Source of the DNA: Brevundimonas sp. UBA5866
Lineage (GTDB): Bacteria > Pseudomonadota > Alphaproteobacteria > Caulobacterales > Caulobacteraceae
DNA: 7,941 nt
Reading direction: 5' to 3'
Assembly: GCF_002432125.1 (NCBI RefSeq)
Contig: NZ_DJFS01000056.1
Coordinates: forward strand, 1,250 to 9,190
Numbering within the stretch: the first letter of the stretch is position 1; each line of letters opens with the position of its first letter. Under the pieces are notes generated by a model that did not search any database, was not told where the DNA came from, and worked only from the letters and a program-made list of their open reading frames with translations. This document shows positions 5,825-7,941 of this stretch, piece after piece. A program made the translations under genes and the position numbers.

Positions 5825-6556
5825 CTGAAAGATGGCGGCGATCTCCTGCGCCGACAGCAGCTTCCATTGACCGGGTGCCAGATCATCGGGAAGCGTCAGG
5901 CCGCCCAAACGCTCGCGGTGCAGTTCCTCGACATGGTTGCCCGTGGCGGCGAACATGCGGCGCACCTGATGATAGCGGCCTTCGGTCACGCTGAGCAGGG
6001 CTTCGGTTTCCGACACCACCGCAAGCTCGGCGGGGGCCAGCGGCTTGTCCTCGCCCTCGAGAACCAGTTCGCCGGACGCGAACAGCGCCCCCTCTGTGCC
6101 GTTCAGCGGGCGGGCCAGCGTGGCGCGATAGGTCTTTTTGACGTGACGCTTGGGACTGATGACACGGTGCAGCAGGTCGCCGTCGTCGGTCAGCAGCAGC
6201 AGACCCGAGGTCTGCTTGTCCAGACGCCCGATGGTCGAGATGGCCGGATCACGACGCAGCCAGCGTTCCGGCAGCACGTCATAGACGAGCGCCCCGTCCT
6301 CCTTGTGCGAACAAGTCATGCCCAGCGGCTTGTTCAGCAGGATCACCAGACCCTGAACCGGATCGAGCGGCTCGCCGTCGATCTCCATGCGTGACGGTAG
6401 ATCGGGCGTGACGGGAATGCGTTTGGTCACATCCGTCAGGTCCTCGCCGTCCAGCATGATGCCGCCCGCCTTGGCCATCCGCGCCATCTCATTGCGCGAA
6501 CCATAGCCCATGGACGAGAGCAGTTTGTCGACGCGGGAAGTCGGCACCTTGGCCAT
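5822..6556 (-). CDS. rsuA: 16S rRNA pseudouridine(516) synthase, RsuA family
   Basis: This 244-residue protein has the two-domain layout of the RsuA/RluB/E/F family. An S4 RNA-binding domain covers about 1-45 (SRVDKLLSSMGYGSRNE, then the LDG turn). The pseudouridine synthase core follows, with LLNKPLGMTCS (73-83), the catalytic motif GRLDKQTSGLLLLT (110-123, nucleophile Asp113), the KTYRATL strand, and EGRYHQVRRMFAATGNHVEELHRERLGGL (192-220). RsuA itself converts U516 of 16S rRNA during assembly of the small subunit. Length and domain layout favour RsuA, but a different target within the family cannot be excluded from sequence alone. The ATG shares one base with the stop of the upstream methyltransferase gene (TAATG), implying translational coupling. 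The stop is TAG, and no U-tract terminator is visible directly after it. Confidence 0.9.
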   Translation of the reverse strand: MAKVPTSRVDKLLSSMGYGSRNEMARMAKAGGIMLDGEDLTDVTKRIPVTPDLPSRMEIDGEPLDPVQGLVILLNKPLGMTCSHKEDGALVYDVLPERWLRRDPAISTIGRLDKQTSGLLLLTDDGDLLHRVISPKRHVKKTYRATLARPLNGTEGALFASGELVLEGEDKPLAPAELAVVSETEALLSVTEGRYHQVRRMFAATGNHVEELHRERLGGLTLPDDLAPGQWKLLSAQEIAAIFQ

Positions 6557-7455
6557 TATTTAACCGCCTCAAAAATCTTAAAGCCGTTCTGGTCAGCGAC
6601 CATGTTCACGCGCTTGAACACCTCGTTGAGGTCGTTCTCGTACGGCAGGTGACGGTTAGCGACGATCCATGCCACCCCGCCCTTTTTCAGCAGTTCTGCC
6701 GACTTGCGGATGAATTTCTGGCCCAGACGTTTGTCCTCGATGCCGCCATCGTGGAAGGGCGGGTTAGAGACAACGAAATCAAGAGTGCCTGCGGCGTCCA
6801 GCAGGCGCACATCGGCCCATTCAAAGCTGGCGCGGGGGTCGGTGATATTCTTCTTGGCGGCCTCGATGGCGCGGCGGTCCATGTCGACCATCCGCAGCGA
6901 GGTGACGGCTGCCGAGCGCAGCGCCACCGTGGCCAAGGCCCCATAGCCACAGCCCAGATCGATGCCGTTGCCCTTCAGCGCCGGAAGTGCACCGGCCAAA
7001 AGGGCCGTGCCCGTGTCGATACGGTCCCACGCGAAGATGCCCGGCTGGGACCATGCCTCCAGACCCTGCACGATGCGCGGGGCACCGGCCTTGATGGCCT
7101 CGTCCAGACCCTCGACAGTTTCGGGGCGGGTGATGATGGCGCGGCGGTGGTGGGCCTTTGCGGTCTCGGCGAACTCCAGACCGAAAGCCTTCAGCTCCTT
7201 GCCCAGACGCGAGCCGCCCTTGTCCTTGGGTGCCATGACATCCAGCTTGCCGCCGACCTTCAGCGCGCGCAGCGCCAGCGCCAGCACATAGCGGCGCTCG
7301 ATCGCACCGGGCGGAGCATAGAGGGTGATGTCATCCGCCGACGCGGGCGCACAGTCTTCCAGCGCCATCGATCCGGGAATGAGCGGAGAGGTCTGCTGCG
7401 CCGACGAGGGCGGGTCGAATACGGCGGGCGGGCGGCCATAGATCAGGCTGTTCAT
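6556..7455 (-). CDS. Class I SAM-dependent rRNA methyltransferase, RsmC/RlmG type
   Basis: This is a 299-residue protein with a degenerate N-terminal half and a canonical C-terminal catalytic domain, the layout of RsmC (16S G1207) and RlmG (23S G1835). Visible features are PGIFAWDRIDTGTALL (139-153, like PGVFSRDGLDVGSQLL of RsmC), SAM motif I IDLGCGYGALA (165-175), acidic motif II VDMD (190-193), the N2-guanine signature NPPFHDGG (231-238), and IVANRHLPYE near the end. Pairing with rsuA supports a rRNA target, with 16S favoured by context. The exact nucleotide is not established. I chose the ATG at 7455 because AGGG lies six bases upstream and the family region (SLIYGRPP) starts directly after it. 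An ATG at 7485 would add ten residues but has no ribosome site and would place a TATAAT-like box inside the gene. Confidence 0.88.
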   Translation of the reverse strand: MNSLIYGRPPAVFDPPSSAQQTSPLIPGSMALEDCAPASADDITLYAPPGAIERRYVLALALRALKVGGKLDVMAPKDKGGSRLGKELKAFGLEFAETAKAHHRRAIITRPETVEGLDEAIKAGAPRIVQGLEAWSQPGIFAWDRIDTGTALLAGALPALKGNGIDLGCGYGALATVALRSAAVTSLRMVDMDRRAIEAAKKNITDPRASFEWADVRLLDAAGTLDFVVSNPPFHDGGIEDKRLGQKFIRKSAELLKKGGVAWIVANRHLPYENDLNEVFKRVNMVADQNGFKIFEAVK

Positions 7456-7464
7456 GCGCTGCCC

Positions 7465-7470
7465 TATAAT
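7465..7470 (+). promoter_or_regulatory. Consensus -10-like hexamer TATAAT upstream of recQ
   Basis: A perfect TATAAT on the + strand stands about 105 bases before the recQ ATG. No convincing TTGAC-type -35 was found at the usual distance, so promoter activity is uncertain. It overlaps the region just upstream of the divergent methyltransferase ATG at 7455. Confidence 0.25.
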
Positions 7471-7541
7471 GGTTTCGCGCGTCATAGGCGACAGGCGCGA
7501 AGGTCGATCACATCTGTGGGCTTGCCCATTGGTTCGGGATG

Positions 7542-7574
7542 ACACACCCCGCCGAATAGTGGCACACACCCCGC
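7542..7574 (+). repeat. 11-bp direct repeat in the recQ leader
   Basis: ACACACCCCGC occurs at 7542-7552 and again at 7564-7574, a 22-base period or about two helical turns. The second copy ends at the base before the recQ ATG. It could be a paired protein-binding site on the recQ promoter or leader; no known operator was recognised. Confidence 0.6.
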
Positions 7575-7941
7575 ATGCTCGATCACGCCCCCTTCCCCGA
7601 CAACTCGCCCACCCTGCAGGATGCGCGGGTGCTGCTGGAAAGGGTGTGGGGCCACAAGGATTTCCGTGGGCTCCAATCGCGCGTCATCGAACAGGTGCTT
7701 CAGGGCCGCAACACCCTGGCCGTGCTGCCGACCGGCGGCGGCAAGAGCGTCTGCTACCAGATCCCCGCCATCCTGCGCCCCGGTGTGGGCCTGGTCGTCT
7801 CGCCGCTGATCGCGCTGATGACCGATCAGGTCGAGGCCCTGAAACAGCAAGGTGTCGCCGCCGCCCGCCTCGACAGCGGCATGACGCCCGACGAGCGAAG
7901 CGCGGTGTGGCGCGCAGCCCGCAACGGCAACCTCGACCTGC
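7575..7941 (+). CDS. recQ: ATP-dependent DNA helicase RecQ, N-terminal part
   Basis: RecQ is a 3'-to-5' superfamily 2 helicase acting in recombination and fork repair. About 122 of some 600 residues are present; the rest lies beyond the right edge. Seen: motif 0 FRGLQ at 30-34, where the conserved Gln contacts adenine, Walker A LPTGGGKS at 51-58 followed by VCYQIPA, and motif Ia VVSPLIALMTDQV at 74-86. The start is ATG at 7575, placed about 25 residues before the FRGLQ motif as is normal. The bases directly upstream (CACACACCCCGC) contain no Shine-Dalgarno sequence, so initiation may be leaderless or weak. It is divergently arranged with the methyltransferase gene. Confidence 0.95.
   Translation, partial: MLDHAPFPDNSPTLQDARVLLERVWGHKDFRGLQSRVIEQVLQGRNTLAVLPTGGGKSVCYQIPAILRPGVGLVVSPLIALMTDQVEALKQQGVAAARLDSGMTPDERSAVWRAARNGNLDL

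Noticed and set aside
5604..5828. 74-codon open frame on the + strand in the palindromic gap
   Set aside because: It is a Pro/Arg-rich product of the GC-rich inverted repeats and has no ribosome site; the pairing structure explains the sequence better than coding does.
7486..7569. Extension of the methyltransferase to a GTG at 7569
   Set aside because: The added residues are unlike the family, there is no ribosome site, and the start would sit five bases from the divergent recQ start.
7482..7850. 122-codon open frame on the minus strand over recQ
   Set aside because: It is antisense to the RecQ helicase motifs on the + strand and shows no family signal.

Overview
The window is about 60% GC. 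It reads as part of an alphaproteobacterial chromosome, most likely Caulobacteraceae (Asticcacaulis- or Brevundimonas-like). That placement is an inference from three things: the gene order trpF-trpB-trpA-accD-folC, the alphaproteobacterial style of AccD and TrpB, and frequent GTG/TTG starts. No mobile elements, tRNA, rRNA or CRISPR arrays were seen. Large open frames on the + strand opposite the minus-strand genes are GC-driven shadows.

Layout, read along the minus strand from right to left. At 7455-5822 a RsmC/RlmG-type rRNA methyltransferase overlaps rsuA (16S rRNA pseudouridine synthase) by one base, forming a small rRNA-modification operon. At 5821-5533 is a 289-bp gap packed with nested inverted repeats that could fold as a rod-like RNA. 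At 5532-5059 is a small, very basic, unrecognised protein. At 5040-4992 is a GC-rich hairpin followed by five U, ending one base before the trpF ATG; it is a terminator or attenuator. From 4990 to the left edge runs one tight unit: trpF, trpB, a small exported cysteine-containing protein of unknown function, trpA, accD and folC (incomplete).

On the + strand, recQ starts at 7575 and runs off the right edge. It is divergent from the methyltransferase, and a direct repeat lies in the short shared intergenic region.

Functionally, TrpF makes CdRP from phosphoribosylanthranilate, and TrpA/TrpB carry out the last steps of tryptophan synthesis (TrpC is not in the window). AccD is the carboxyltransferase beta subunit for malonyl-CoA, and FolC glutamylates folates. 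The oddest points are the exported protein between trpB and trpA, the terminator-like hairpin against the trpF start, the palindrome-rich gap, and substitutions at normally invariant sites: no zinc-ribbon cysteines in AccD, Glu for the catalytic Asp in TrpA, and Val for Arg in a FolC motif.
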